Of a stretch of DNA of 64,000 bases, positions 1-10,913 are shown in pieces; within the stretch, counting starts at the first letter, position 1, and every line of letters starts with the position of its first letter. The stretch spans positions 41,414,714 to 41,478,713 of the forward strand of contig CM049320.1 of assembly GCA_026874595.1 (NCBI GenBank), given 5' to 3'. The stretch is from Sipunculus nudus (Eukaryota > Annelida > Sipuncula > Golfingiida > Sipunculidae). Made by a program: the position numbers and the translations under genes. The notes beneath the pieces are model-generated. The model searched no databases and was not told the origin of the DNA. It worked only from the letters and a program-made list of their open reading frames with translations.

Positions 1-605
1 TGTAACCAATTTTCTAAGGACTAAGGGCAAAATGCATCAATGGTTCAGCGGCCATATTGGCAGCCATATTAAATAACACCATAACAAAAAACAGTATAGC
101 CTTGAACAAAGTTTCCATAGATTGCTTGACCCTGAAAACATAGGCAATGACACCAATATCAATCCCCGACATTAATTTCTTTGCTTGTCATACATTATTA
201 AATGGTACCATGGCCATATTGGCAGCCATATTAAAAATCACCATAAAAAAATACGGTACTGTCTCAAAAATGGTTTCAACAGATCCCTTGAAAAAAAATA
301 GGCAAAGACAATAAAATCAATCCCCTAACTCAATTCCTTGGAGTGTCATACATGATTCATTGGCACAACGGCCATATCGGCAGGCATATTGGCATTTATA
401 TATTAAATAACACCATAACAAAAAAAAGTATTGGCTTGGAAAAGTTTAACTAGACTTATTGACCCTGAAAACATAATCGATGGCATTAAAATCAATCCCC
501 TACTTTAATTCCTTGGCTTGTCAACCGTCCGGCTGCCATATTGGCAGCCATTTTGAATATCACCATTAACAAATACGGCATTGTCTTGGAAATGATTTCA
601 ATAGA
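1..605. repeat. Satellite array, ~160 bp unit, truncated by the window edge
   Basis: The phrase GCCATATTGGCAGCCATATT or a close variant recurs at about 51, 213, 371 and 535, giving a period of 158-164 bp. Between the phrases the same order of words returns: CACCATAACAAA, then GTCTTGGAAA, then CTGAAAACATAGGCAATG, then ATCAATCCCC, then CCTTGGCTTGTCA. Units differ by point changes and small indels, so the array is old. The left end is already inside a unit, so the array continues upstream. Such ~160 bp cores are known inside bivalve 'pearl'-type elements, but I see no element ends here. Confidence 0.85.
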
Positions 606-871
606 CTTCAATTTTGTTTTGTTTACACATATGTATCCCCAGCCAGTGAAGGCTTCATCTTTTATTAACCATATTTAACTTCCTTCATTTGTCTCTGCGT
701 GCTGCGAAATTGTTCTGAATTATGTAATGAAAGAGAAAATGTCAGTCGGTGCACCAAACCCTTGCAATGCTATTGTTCATGCTGTTTGACCTTTCCCGGT
801 TCTTTACGTGTAGGTTATAACATATTAATACACGCAGGGCCCTGAGTTCCATCAAATTACATAGGAAACGC
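606..871. other. Non-coding, no feature seen
   Basis: AT-rich sequence between the satellite and the next dispersed repeat. No repeat, RNA signature or plausible exon was recognised. Confidence 0.6.
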
Positions 872-1186
872 AAGGAATATATAATTGGAAATTTGCTTTC
901 TAATGAATGAAAGCCTCTGCAATGTGGGCGGTCCTTAACGGTCGCTCAAAAAAAGGGTTTGGATGCAGAAGTCCCCCCCCCCAACCTGTGTTTGCATTTA
1001 CATGTTCGGTCCATGTCCATGGTTCATTCGAAATAAGTGAATGTACCTTTGTGAATATTCCTGGATGTCCGTCCTGGACCCGGATCATGAGGCGGACCTA
1101 CACCAATATCTAATCGATTCTTCCCTGGCCCATTGCGGAAATGCCCTGCGATTCAGTTCATGATTGCGTGAGTTATGTTGCGAACA
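872..1186 (+). repeat. CA-tailed dispersed repeat, copy 1
   Basis: This block aligns over ~300 bp with 8936-9290 and, at its left end, with 32469-32565. Shared landmarks are GCCTC(C/T)GC, GTGTTTGCATT, GCACCTTTGT(G/T)AATATTCCTGG, CCGGATCATGA and GTGTTATGTTG(C/T)GAACAAACACAC. Both long copies run straight into a CA-rich microsatellite at the same point, as expected for a retroelement 3' end or for a repeat that carries its own microsatellite seed. Reading frames over it are short and interrupted. A non-LTR retrotransposon tail is the likeliest identity; the family name is unknown. Confidence 0.75.
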
Positions 1187-1314
1187 AACACACACACACA
1201 CACACCTCGACACAACACCACACTCACACATACACACACACACACCCACACACCCACACACCCACACATACACCCACCCACCCACCCACCCACAGACAGA
1301 CAGACAGACAGACA

Positions 1315-1353
<39 letters not shown>

Positions 1354-1369
1354 ACAGACAGACAGACAG

Positions 1370-1407
<38 letters not shown>
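1187..1407. repeat. Compound (CA)n/(CCCA)n/(GACA)n microsatellite
   Basis: About 220 bp of alternating CA, CCCA and GACA blocks with the order CA, CCCA, GACA, CA, GACA, CA. The alternation suggests internal duplication of a mixed block. Every reading frame through it (Thr-His or Cys-Val rich) is an artefact of the short period. It is the direct extension of the tail of the preceding dispersed repeat. Confidence 0.95.
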
Positions 1408-1409
<2 letters not shown>

Positions 1410-2143
1410 ACGGGAATGAACGCATACCATCCTGGCGGATACAATAACTCGTATACCCCCCCATTCCGATAATGTCTTTGTTTCTTTGTGCAGTGAGTGC
1501 AAACACTTACCGTGGCTGTCTGTACGTGTTAATACTAAAAAAAAGACTTGGGTTCCAGTAAATTAATTAGATTGAGCCGACCACATGCAGCGTTATCGTT
1601 ATATGCGTATATAACATGTTTTTTTTACGGTGGGTGTTGTGCTCTGGTTACACCCATTTGAACAAAAAGTCTGTAGTTTTTTTTTTATTTTTTGAGAATA
1701 CATTTATTGTTTTGGTAAAATATCATGTTATCTCAGGAAAGATTGTATACCATATTTTATGATACTGAAGAATGTTGTCAATTAAAGTAATAACGATATT
1801 GGTTTGTTAGTGCTTCATTGTGTTATCAGGACAATCAAAAGCTACTACATGTATATTAGAAGTAACAAACAGAGCCCCCTATTACTTTTAGGTGATTACT
1901 TGGCGTATTCAGGGTGTCCCTAGCTCTCCCATGTAGATATATGATTTGCCCATGCAACTATATGAATACTCCTCGATGGATTTGTCTTATCTGGCAGGTA
2001 ACTGGGTCTGGTGACTTTTGTTCAAATCATCATTATCGACAGGGTAAATACAAGACTTTTGTGCTTGTTCCATAATTCAGCAGAATTCATGCTCTCTGCT
2101 CTCTGGTTATTTTAATGTAGCCCATTCATTTCCGAAAATCTTC

Positions 2144-2144
<1 letters not shown>
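1408..2144. other. Non-coding, no feature seen
   Basis: AT-rich sequence with several poly-T runs near 1620-1695. No reading frame, RNA or repeat is recognised. Confidence 0.55.

Positions 2145-2180
<36 letters not shown>
2145..2180. repeat. (TA)n microsatellite
   Basis: An uninterrupted TA tract of about 36 bp. It abuts the left end of the pogo-like element and may have been its TA target. Confidence 0.95.
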
Positions 2181-2182
<2 letters not shown>

Positions 2183-2590
2183 TGCCAAGCGTCGTTTATC
2201 CGGACACCATGTTTTTCGAACACACGTTTATCTAAAAAATTAGTTTATCCGAAATTGAAAACTTAGAACTGAAATGTTGACGGTTTATCAAAGTCCAAAC
2301 AGTGAAAAATATTCATATTCAAAAATGAATTCAAATAATTTTCAGGGCCTATTAGGAATACTTCCATTGTATTTCACATAATAAATTTCATTAAATGATG
2401 AGAAACCTGACAAAATGCTGTTGCCAACGTTAATTTTGGACTTAATTTATTAATTCATGTCTGTCAATCTCTGATTAAGTCCTGTGCTCGGCGGAAGGTT
2501 GGCAATCATGCAGAATCGTTTATCCGTACGACCGTTTATCTGAACCAAAACTATTGCCCAGAGCCTTTCGGATAAACGACACTCTATACA
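2181..2590. mobile_element. Pogo/Tigger-like non-autonomous inverted-repeat element
   Basis: The left end carries GTCGTTTATCCGG (2191-2203). The right end is its reverse complement, CGGATAAACGAC (2569-2580), and similarity of the two ends continues outward for a few bases. The motif CGTTTATCyG is repeated inside both ends (near 2225, 2243, 2281, 2518 and 2532). Multiple subterminal copies are common in Tc1-mariner/pogo-type elements. The left flank is a TA microsatellite and the right end is followed by TATA, consistent with TA target duplication. No transposase frame is present; the ~400 bp length fits a MITE. Superfamily assignment is inference. Confidence 0.6.
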
Positions 2591-4482
2591 TTTATATATT
2601 CTCTCTCTGCTTCGTCCAACACCTTCAAGTGCAGCCTAACTCTATTCTGAGGATCTTCCCGTATATTTGTTGGATGTCATTATAACTTGTGTATAAGATC
2701 CGGCATGCCTGAAGGGCACAAGGTGGTTTAGTGGTCGTCATCATGCTGTGTGTGCTTTATCCAAATAACTAAAAAATCTTCTCAGGGATGTATAGAATTG
2801 AATTTCAGAGGATGTACATTGCATAAACATAACTATTCCGATCCATAGATATGATTTGTCGAACGGCGACTTGTAAACTTCAAGGTAAATTGGATCTGAA
2901 TCAAGAAAATTAAATTTAAGATTACGGAAAATATTAAGAAACTAAATACTAGAACAACACATCAATATATTTAAACCGAAATATGATCAGGTGATACAGG
3001 CCCTGTTGCAATGACACTGCTCCTGAAATAAACCAAGAACAGAGGTCTTAAATACCATTGTTATAACTGGGACGTCATAATTGTTACCACAGTAACACGC
3101 AGGTGACCCTGGGCTGAAGTCACTTATAGCTTACTTTAGTCACCTAGCTTATTGCAACAGACCCACAGTAACTAAACCGTCTTGTAAAATCATAGCCCGA
3201 ACTTATATCACTAAATATAACGCAAAAGAAGAATTTTGAAGATTTTGTTTCGAGACGATTCTACAAACCAGCAAATACTTCGCCGCCGCCATTTGCATTT
3301 AATTATAAAGCAGCATATGTAGCTTATTCCACAATGACTAATATAACTATGTCCAAAACCTCTGGCAGACGCCCGCGTCAATACTATTACCGCTCGTTAC
3401 CCTGGGAAATAAACCCCCTTCACACTCAGGAAATCAGTTGTCTGCATGCTTTGTTTGGAAATACATTCTACATATGATCAGATATTTTTTGCCGACAAAC
3501 TTCATTTTCTACCATTTGTAAGCAAGTGACAATATGTCTGGAGAATACATGAACAACCAAACCATATGGCATAAGTATTAACATTAAACGTACTTAATCT
3601 GAGTTTCCTTGTTTTATTAATACCATTTTTCTTAAGTCTTCCATCGCGGAAATTAGACATTGCAAGAGGAGACAGGACACATATTTACTTATTTGGAGCA
3701 CATCATAAGATACTTCTTGCCGCATTTTAACAGAAAAGAAATAATAACAGATTACGTACCCTTTGACGCTGAAGGGCAAACAAAACGTGTAGGACTTAAT
3801 GGTGCTGCCGGGAATCTGTGTCAGACGTCTGTACCGGAAGTCGGCAGACGAGGCTTCCGGAAATCTGCAACCATCGGAAAACATTTCACCAGACAACAAG
3901 TGTTATTTTACAGACATCCTAACTTGATAATAAATCACATGCATCGGGAATTTTTATGTGAGACATGTTACCGATGATCTTATATAAATAATAAACAAGT
4001 TGCAGATATATACGACATGTTCTAAATACTTCACAAATCTGAACAAATCTAGGACATTTTAAGCTTTCAAGTATAAAATAATGCATTTGCAGAAAAAAGA
4101 AATGATTAGAGATGGAATAGTTTTCACATTTCGTGATCGAATATTAAATAATTTTATAGTTTTCAATAATTTACAAATTTAAATTGTTTTTATTTCATCA
4201 AATTAAACCAATTCATTTTATAATTAAAAGTGTTTTCTTCCAGTTTTCCCCTCTGCTTTGCTTTGTATGATACGTTTTGCTTGATTAAGAGATAAAATGA
4301 CTGCATGTGGGTAGCCCGGACCCCTTAGATCTCCCTCCTTAAATTCGATTGCTGAGTCATAAATAGGTTTAACATGTTTTTCATGTTTGTTATATAATGT
4401 ATGCCCACCTTTGTGAACTCTGCATTGCAGCCAAATTAATCTGTTTTCAGCAGTGCAGTGTGTACTCGCAACAAACAGGACG
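2591..4482. other. Non-coding, two overlapping unrecognised frames at 3594-3977
   Basis: Mostly AT-rich single-copy-looking DNA. A 101-codon minus frame (3594-3899) and a 105-codon plus frame (3660-3977) overlap each other. Neither has a recognisable domain, a plausible partner exon or a composition that separates it from flanking DNA. I treat both as chance frames. Confidence 0.5.
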
Positions 4483-4600
4483 TGACGGTCACGTGACAAC
4501 CTTGACGGTCCGAGAACTCTTACAGGGACGCGTGTACACATTACCCAGTTGTAAATAAGTATCCGTTGTCGGAAACGGTGGCGTCCTTGACGAATCAAAG
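4483..4600 (-). repeat. Short dispersed repeat, copy A (inverted relative to 42497-42600)
   Basis: Read on the minus strand, this segment matches 42497-42600. Both contain TCGTCAAGGACG, CACCGTTTCCGACAA, a CACGTGTCCCTG-like word and TCGGACC..CAAGG, in the same order. The shared length is ~105 bp. A 124-codon minus frame (4224-4598) crosses it but is not conserved with the frame through the second copy. It could be a transposon fragment or a decayed exon shuffled with a repeat. Confidence 0.55.
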
Positions 4601-7204
4601 AATTATCGCAAGGATCAGTTGATCAACCAAGATTGATATGTAAATCCGCATTAAAGTGCTGATATTACAGTTCACTCTGACGGAAGTCGCATCCGGTGTA
4701 TATATAGATGGACTGACAGACAATTATACATTTTCCATTTTTAAAAACATTTAAGAAAGCATGTATTCTGCTCCTTAATTAATTTCTTCTGATTTTGGAG
4801 ATCCGATAAATTTAACCGACATATCCTCCTCCAACAAGACAATTAAGCACTGCAGACCTTCCACGTGCTGCCCCCTATGGGCTAGGAGTGAGTTACAAAA
4901 TAATATTTGTTAAACTTGAAAATTCTACCAGATATATTAAGAATACGAATTTTCTGCGCAGACATCCGATATATTTTAAAGACCTTTCACTTGTGTTGAA
5001 ATGTGCGTAGATTTTGTTACAGGTGCGGGCATACATGCATGCACACATACAGACAGACGAACAGAAAGACAGAAAGAAAGACAGACCCGTTGCAATATTG
5101 TTGGCGGCGAAAGGTCGAGGGTAGTCTGAATATGCTTTGAACACATGTACATGTATATGGCTTTTGCCACAATCATTCCTCTGAAAACGTGTTACTCGAG
5201 ACCATTTGTATAGTTTATAAATGGTATAAGTATAGTATCAGTATAGTATAGTAAATAATATGGTATAAGACATCACGTTTCGTTGAGTTGTTACGTTATA
5301 ATGGTGAGGGCAAAAAAAAACTTCATAAGAAAAATTGTACTCCAACCATGCAGGCGTCTTATATATAATGCGTTAATAGCTATTAAGTATAAGCTATTTT
5401 AGTATATAAAAATAGAGGATATCAAGTACAGTACGAACGGAAAATGACTTCTACTATTTGCTTCTAGTTGCCTGCATGGGCTCACGTAGCTTGTTTGTTA
5501 CATTAATACATCATAATGTATTACCGCTTCTTGTGCATAAAAGAAATTTCTGGATATAAAAAGGAACAGTAGATATGACGCGGAATAACAGCATTCATTC
5601 ATAATTCATCAATATTAAATATCAAAAGTCCTGTCCGCGCAGAGGAAGTAATCTTTAAAACTAAATAGAAATCAGTCCGGAGTCCATAAAAATGCCAAAT
5701 ATCAAACCAGGCCGATACAAAGAAAGCTGTCTCCAAACTAGTCTGTCTGCAGTCAGTGGGGGGCTGCCAGCAAGCAGGCCGGGAAGCGGGATGTTGCAGG
5801 AGGCTCCGCAGCCAATAAGGAGGCCAGTGTATTCAAAAGAAAACTAGACAAAAATGGATGAGGTACGGGAGGATACCGCACTTTCCGAGGCCAAAATGTT
5901 ATTAATCCATAGGTAGAAGAACAATTATCGTGTTACCCCAAAATCCACGTGGTCATGTCAAGGTCTCAGCACCGGCTCCCGAGCGAACTAGTGTTCTTGA
6001 ACTTGTTTATAATGTGTGATTGACGTCAAACAGTACTAAATATAACCGATCTATACTCAGTTCTTCACACAAACCAAGTTTTATGTACGAGAGGGCGAGA
6101 CACGTATGTGGAACCGGAGTACCTTAAACCAGGCTCCTCATGTGTGCTGGCATGGTGGACATTCCAATTAATAATTTAACTAAAGTGGTTTATTCATTGA
6201 AGGTCTTTGGGATAAACATATAAAAAATAGATAAAGTAATTATATCCAACGCAGCGTTATATCCTACGTTCACATGAAATGCAGTAATATATATCGAAAC
6301 TATCATTAACGCCCTTGAAGCAATTTCAAAAATTCAAATGACTATGATGGCGGCTATTCCTCTCCCTCAAAACTTGCTCCAATCTTTACCACATGCAGGG
6401 GAACTCAGTTCTCTGCACAACCATGCGGTTGTATATATGTATGTCTATATGTCTTATATTCCTGCTGAAGAGATATTCAATAAGTCAAATATAATCCAAT
6501 AATAAGCTGAAAGGGACTGAATGTATAGCAAATTTTAATCCTAGGTTTCCGGCAAGGACTTCTCGCAAGATTACTTGTGCTAGAATTCTCCTGGAAACCC
6601 CTTCCCCTATAAAAATCATAAAAATGGCAAATTACGCTGTTCAACAAATCACACAAAGAATTACGTTTTTGTAAAAGACGTGAGCATATATAGGGTCTAC
6701 GACTTATGAGTGATATTTTTGCGATTAATAACGTGAGGACGACATCATCATTTCTTGACTGATGACAATATTATTGAAATAACGATTGCATATAGAAACC
6801 AACTACTGTGAAAATATATGAATACATTATATGACTTTAGCAAAATTAAAATTTAAAAGAGATACTTTGTGTACATTGAAGCTCAGAGGACATCACGGGA
6901 AACGTTGTAGTTTTCAGTTTAGGGTAATCTTAGGTATTACAGACACATTTATGTCGGTGAAGGCTGATACAGACTGAAATTCAACGAATAGCTGCAAAAA
7001 GGATAACACAGGCTTAGGTGAATTCATTCCAACATGAATATTAATGTTTGTCCTGATCTCTGTTGATTGGCCTGGAGTAAGCAGGTCTGATCGAAAACTG
7101 ACAACGCTCCCAGATTGAAGCAGGTTAACATCTTTCGGTGCATGTTATTGGCAAAGAAAGAAGTGATTCTTTTGATTTGTCTCTGAGCAAATTGACACTA
7201 ATCA
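4601..7204. other. Non-coding, with a GC-richer patch at 5745-5830
   Basis: AT-rich and without coding signal. At 5745-5830 the GC content rises locally and the sequence includes a CCAAT word (GCAGCCAATAAGGAGG) in a G-rich setting. That is weak support for a regulatory site and nothing downstream looks like an exon. Confidence 0.4.
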
Positions 7205-7485
7205 GTTATGTACGGATTATGCTGAAAATTTATAGAGTGTAATAGAGTAAAACCGTATTAACAATCCGTTAAATTTTGGAGGTAATCAGGATCACCATAC
7301 AATATTTTTTTCTTAAAACAAATCTTATAAAGGCCGATTTCTTTGTCCCCATATAGAAGCCACCAAATCGTATGGATCTGTTCTGCCACTCGCCAGGTGA
7401 ACCCGGTTACTGAAGCGTGACATGCAGTGAAAAAACATAAAAAGTGTACACATGAACATATGACTGATAAGAAGATTGTGGCAGA
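7205..7485 (-). repeat. Dispersed family R18, copy 1, main part
   Basis: On the minus strand this matches 18030-18290 and 18615-18915. Shared words in order are CACGCTTCAGTAACC, GGGTTCACCTGGCGAGTGGC, AGAACA, GGGACAAAG, TATGGTGAT, TTACCTCCAAAA, GTTTTACTCTA and AAATTTTCAGCA. A 144-codon minus frame (7258-7692) runs through it, but the other copies carry stops and indels in that frame. This is a non-coding repeat. No terminal inverted repeat is clear. Confidence 0.75.
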
Positions 7486-8030
7486 GGTGTGTAGGCTCTG
7501 ACTGCAGAACTTGTTTGTAAATAGAATCCCTATCAGTTTAAAGATGTACTGTAATATGTTTTCAACGTCGTCCTTGAAGATTGCGGATCCGAAAAGAAAA
7601 TGGCTGCACCCCCCACCCCCCCACACACACACACCCTCGAACTGTGTTTCAATTGTGGGACTTCCTTTTGAACAAAACTTTTCTTGAAACAATCCCTTAA
7701 TTTAACGAAATGGTTATCAAGAAAAGATACTTATTTATATAGAGAGAAAAACATACCTGTAAACCCATAAATAGTATGTGAAACGGTAGTGCGTGCATCA
7801 GGTCTCGATTCCCAGCATTGACCAAACTGAAAAGCCGTCGCATTGGTCTTTCCTTAATTATATAGCGTTTGAATTAAAAACCAAATGCGTTTAGGACCTT
7901 GAAGCATAAAGGAAATTGGGGCACCTATGGAGTAAATATAACATTTTTAATTATGCAGCTCAATAGGAAATAATCCAACAAAGGAAAAACAAATTTGCAT
8001 GTCCTATAGGAGAGCACGTACACGGACGAT
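7486..8030. repeat. Insertion-like segment inside family R18 copy 1
   Basis: In the second copy the two parts of the family are ~20 bp apart; here they are ~550 bp apart, so this stretch may be an insertion. It contains a C-rich/CA tract (7607-7635). Around 7795-7815, GGTCTCGATTCCC resembles a Pol III B box, preceded by GGTAGTGCGTGC, which is only a poor partner. A degraded tRNA-type SINE is possible but unproven. Confidence 0.35.
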
Positions 8031-8150
8031 ATCCGTTGGCAGAATTTGGAGAGTCAAATCAGAGCTAGCGGAAGCAGGTAAACCATTTTGTAGACAAAAA
8101 CACAACTGTGTATTAATCATATAGATTACCCTTATAACTTTAATCACCTT
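8031..8150 (+). repeat. Dispersed family R18, copy 1, distal part
   Basis: This matches the reverse complement of 17900-18020. Shared words are TTTGGAGAGTCAAATCAGA, CGGAAGCAGGTAAACC and TATTAAT.ATATAGAT. It continues the family begun at 7205-7485 after the insertion-like segment. Confidence 0.7.
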
Positions 8151-8935
8151 AAAACTAGGTAGCCCGAAATGTGATAAAACATTCCTGTCTTAATTCATAT
8201 TTATTACATGTGTGCTTGTAATGTCTCTTTTGTGTCTGTCTTTGTGTATTCTTCAATGTTTACTATTAACTTTCTTTAATGTTGAATAAACACACTTCTT
8301 CCAGACCTATAAATAATCCTAGAAGTAGACGGAATAGGATGATTCTGAAAGTATAACCTGTTTCATTAGTGTTAATCACTAGCCGAGAAAAAGAAGAAAT
8401 GCTGATAGATTTATTCATATCAGCATGAATAATGAATGCAATAGGCGGCTTCATGTAGACAAGATGGCGGCTTGCGCATTCCCTGTCTTCTTACATTGGT
8501 ATTATGTGAACGCTCATTAGTTATTATAAACCACGGTATGCATGCATGCAACATGGTTCAAAACATACATACACACATATACTGCATGGGAGTTGTTGCT
8601 TTTTATTGTTCATTTCTGCATGGAAAATCTCTCTTTGTATTTTTGTAATCCTGAGGGAAAGGTCAGGTGCATATACCTTCCCCCTAAAATTGACCATATG
8701 TAGCCAGTCCTATAGGTATCAATCTAACAGACTATTGAACTGCAAGGGGTTCAAAACCGACCTGAGTCGCACTATAACAAAATGGTGAAATTTGAATATA
8801 GATTTTCACAGATGTTCACAGATGGCTTAACAACAAGTGATATATGACTATCGGGTTTTTATTATCATAAATGAGAAATCTAAGCGGTTTAATAATTAAT
8901 TTTACCTCCTATTCAAAAGCTACAGACCTACTTTT
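8151..8935. other. Non-coding, no feature seen
   Basis: AT-rich sequence with a small TGCATGCATGCA palindrome near 8537. Short frames here have no recognisable content. Confidence 0.55.
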
Positions 8936-9331
8936 GAAACTAGAAATATGTATTCGCAGGAATGCAGGCCTCCGCCATATGGTGGTCCTTTATTTCCTTC
9001 GCAGCCCGTGGTTTCATTATCCTGTCCCATATTCCCAGGTTCTTTGGTGCAACAAACACATGTTCCCCAACATGTGTTTGCATTGATTTATTCGGTACAT
9101 GCATATTCCCATGTTCAATCAGGCATATGTGACTGCACCTTTGTTAATATTCCTGGAATCCCTTCCTGGATCCGGATCATGAACCGGACCCACACCAAAA
9201 TCTATGCGACTCTTCATTGGCCAATTTCCGATGTGCCCTGAAAAGTTCATGGGGTTCCGTTCAAGATTGCGCGTGTTATGTTGTGAACAAACACACACAC
9301 CACACAAACACGCGCGCGCACACACACACAC
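8936..9331 (+). repeat. CA-tailed dispersed repeat, copy 2, with (CA)n/(CG)n tail
   Basis: Second long copy of the family described at 872-1186, starting at the AACTAGAAA word that the third copy also has. The body ends in TGTTATGTTGTGAACAAACA and passes into a 40-bp CA tract with a short CG run (9290-9331). Conceptual translations of the two long copies share about ten residues (CTFVNIPG..SW.RIM) before diverging, which suggests decay from a once-coding or strongly conserved 3' segment. Confidence 0.75.
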
Positions 9332-10016
9332 CAGACGGAAATGAGCGCACTTGGCAGAGGCTACAGATTACGCTCGGTACCTTCGATTAGTTATGAGCTA
9401 CAGAGAGGTAGAAAAACATACTCTAAATGATTTAAGGATCACAGTGTACAGTACTGATCAGGTGCAACATTGCGTATGAATAACACGACCTCATTAATGT
9501 ACCCTGTCCGAAATAGTTCAAGGCAACAGCAGAATTCGGTCGGCCATGATCGGATGTTACAAAAATAGATGGTTACTAAAGAGTTCAATATATCTCAGCG
9601 CGTTTGCAAATTACGGAGGGGGAAAAAACGTCATAGAGAACGACATTGATTCTGGCAGTGCCAGGTAAAAGAAACCGGTTTATCTCAGGACGCCGCGCGC
9701 CTCACAGGAGATTACGGAATGGCTCATGGGCCGAGGTACTTACGTCACTGAAAACAATACCCAGCAACGTGCGCCTTTGCTTGCCTGGGGGCGCCTCAAA
9801 CTCACTTTGATTTAGCTTAAAAGACCATGGCTTCTCCACAGCAAGTATGTTAACATAAACGCCAAAGTTAAATCGGTTTCAGTTTGACATTGAAGGTACA
9901 CATTATCTTTATTTGCCAGCGAACATTCAAAAGCTGGATTTAATGAACTATAGGTTTCAAGAATATGATGACAGATTTCTCCTTTTTTTCATTTGGATTG
10001 GGGTGGCCTCATCAAG
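9332..10016. other. Non-coding, no feature seen
   Basis: Mixed composition with slightly higher GC around 9690-9790. No exon or RNA is recognised. Confidence 0.5.
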
Positions 10017-10430
10017 GGCGTCAATTCAGGGGTGGATTGGGGTAAGTATCCACCCACTTTTGGCAAAGGGGGATGGGGGTGAGGCATAGTAATCATGCCC
10101 CTCCCACTATTCAGAGAATAATATTTGTTTATTGCAAATGAAATATATTAATCAATAAAATAATAGACTTTGGTTCCATTTATGAGTTTAATATGAAATA
10201 TTACACCTTAGCCTGGGTTAGAATCAACTTTTTACTGGAAACATAATACCTTATTTTCTAAAACCTTATACTTAATTGTAATATTTCTGAAATGTGATTA
10301 TTGTATATACATTTGAAATGTGTCATACAGACGCTAATATATTTAAATGTGTCATACAGACGCCGAAAGGGGTAAATATATTTATCTACAAGTCGTCCCC
10401 CCCCCCCAATTTGGAAGACAAATTGACGCC
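10017..10430. mobile_element. Dispersed family R51, copy 1, with short terminal inverted repeats
   Basis: The left end GGCGTCAATT (10017-10026) is perfectly inverted at the right end AATTGACGCC (10421-10430). From 10109 the body matches 51631-51900 and 61758-62030: ATTCAGAGAATAATATTT, TTGGAAATGAAATATAT, TAGACTTTGGTTCCA, TGAGTTTAATATGAAATATTA, CCTTATTTTCTAAAACCT and TTGAAGACAAATTGAC. A C11 run precedes the right end. No target duplication is obvious. It is either a MITE or a 5'-truncated SINE read on the minus strand (see 51898-51967). Confidence 0.65.
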
Positions 10431-10866
10431 ACTGTGCAAAATAATCGGATGACGGGCGATGCAAGTGTTTGAAATATATTTTTTCCTATAGCAGAGCAAA
10501 GAAACACGTGTAGGAGTGCCTTTTTAAGGGATAAAGCGGACTTTCAATAACACTATAAGCCAGTATGAGTACATGTTAAACAACTGAAAGGTGGAGGTTC
10601 CGATTTTTAAATCTTGGTTCACACATATACACATAGACATATCCAGAATCGAAATAACAAAAGGAAAAAGAAGTCCATTCGGAAAATTTTACAATTTGCG
10701 GAAAATTTTGTAATTTTTCACGAAAAGTGTAATAAATCGTCAGAATTTACATTATATCGAAGCGAAAAAATGTAATTCATACAGAAAATATCAGGTACAT
10801 TGACAGAACATGCATAAAAAGTTTATTTTCCCTCTGTTTACCTTATTTTTACATTTCGACATTCAG

Positions 10867-10913
10867 TTAGAATATATTGACACTGGGGCCTTGGTATTCG
10901 ACGAGCCATGCAT
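10867..10913 (+). CDS. Candidate 47-nt exon, weak
   Basis: A pyrimidine-rich run ending ACATTCAG precedes the segment and GTAAGTAATG follows it, an excellent 5' splice site. Only one of three frames is open; it reads LEYIDTGALVFDEPC. The protein is not recognised. Donor-acceptor pairs this close will occur by chance several times in 64 kb, and there is no neighbouring exon, so this is a lead only. Confidence 0.15.

Noticed and set aside
1085-1506. Several 90-119 codon frames over the CA/GACA tract
   Set aside because: Dinucleotide and tetranucleotide repeats give stop-free frames; no gene signals.
7258-7692. 144-codon minus frame
   Set aside because: It lies on a dispersed repeat whose other copies at 18.0 and 18.6 kb break the frame.
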